DNA of 23,044 nucleotides, from the NCBI GenBank assembly GCA_002591705.1, contig PAAB01000032.1, positions 15,187 to 38,230 of the forward strand, written 5' to 3'. Below the pieces are notes generated by a model that was not told the origin of the DNA, made no database searches, and was given only the letters and a program-made list of their open reading frames with translations. The translations under genes were made by a program, and so were the position numbers. Shown here one piece after another: positions 22,921 to 23,044 of the stretch; within the stretch, counting starts at the first letter, position 1, and every line of letters begins with the position of its first letter. Source of the stretch: Phycisphaerae bacterium (GTDB lineage Bacteria; Planctomycetota; Phycisphaerae; Phycisphaerales; SM1A02).

Positions 22921-23044
22921 CTATCTAATAAATTGAAATAAGTTTAAATCCGAAATTTTAACAAAAGCTTGTTGTGAAGCTTGCAAACTAGTTATTTGCG
23001 ATTGTAATTGTGTGACTAAAGCAGCTAAATCTGCATCCGAAATG
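22921..23044 (-). CDS. flgL: C-terminal end of a flagellar hook-associated protein (FlgL-like), partial
   Basis: The minus strand is open from the right edge to TAG at 22921-22923 and encodes the last 40 residues of a protein: ISDADLAALVTQLQSQ, ITSLQASQQAFVKIS, DLNLFQFIR. This is the typical C-terminal coil of FlgL/HAP3 and its flagellin relatives (DADLA ... LQ ... LQAS ... S-LNLF). The aromatic LFQFI ending is more like FlgL than a filament flagellin. The rest lies outside the window. It precedes the oxygenase gene in one transcription unit. Confidence 0.78.
   Translation of the reverse strand, partial: ISDADLAALVTQLQSQITSLQASQQAFVKISDLNLFQFIR

Overview
This is a strongly A+T-rich bacterial window (by eye around 70% A+T or more). 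It reads as a flagellin-glycosylation island bounded by flagellar structural genes. The organism looks like a low-GC, flagellated Gram-negative, most likely a streamlined aquatic proteobacterium. The evidence is the very short flagellins, an FlgL-type C-terminus at the right edge, NDP-sugar genes of LPS/flagellar type and many sigma-54 (-24/-12) promoters. Genus cannot be read from the sequence.

Layout. (1) Positions 1-338: the start of a leftward gene with a -24/-12 promoter, then a strong terminator. (2) 339-1139 (-): a minimal 266-aa flagellin. (3) 1257-10222 (+): glucose-1-phosphate cytidylyltransferase, CDP-glucose 4,6-dehydratase and the PLP/[2Fe-2S] 3-dehydratase (rfbF-rfbG-rfbH = ddhA-B-C), then a GT2 glycosyltransferase, a ThDP-dependent acetolactate-synthase-like enzyme, an SDR, a paralogous GT2 and a HAD phosphatase. 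This set resembles the CDP-yersiniose (branched 3,6-dideoxyhexose) pathway. (4) 10242-14356 (-): a tight operon of NeuB-type synthase, SDR, AroB-like sugar-phosphate cyclase and FGGY kinase. I do not recognise this set as a described pathway. (5) 14409-16608: a second ThDP enzyme lying between two copies of a ~117-bp direct repeat. The repeat is the promoter and 5' end of a GT10 gene, so one copy is a broken remnant. (6) 16529-19452 (+): GT10 transferase, a TPR + GT41 (O-GlcNAc-transferase/SPINDLY-like) transferase and a coupled small protein. (7) 19459-20232 (-): a second, very different flagellin with a UUG start inside a striking RNA structure. (8) 20371-23044: an SDR lacking the usual catalytic Tyr, a hypothetical gene with a decayed tandem copy, a 2OG-Fe(II) oxygenase, and the C-terminus of FlgL.

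Working model (inference). Two unusual activated sugars are made, one CDP-linked deoxy sugar and one from the NeuB/kinase/cyclase operon. GT2, GT10 and GT41 enzymes then assemble them on flagellin. Nearly every glycan transcription unit starts at a -24/-12 promoter of form TGGYAT-N5-TTGCW, so the glycan genes appear to be switched on together with the flagellar sigma-54 programme. The two flagellin genes lack such sites.
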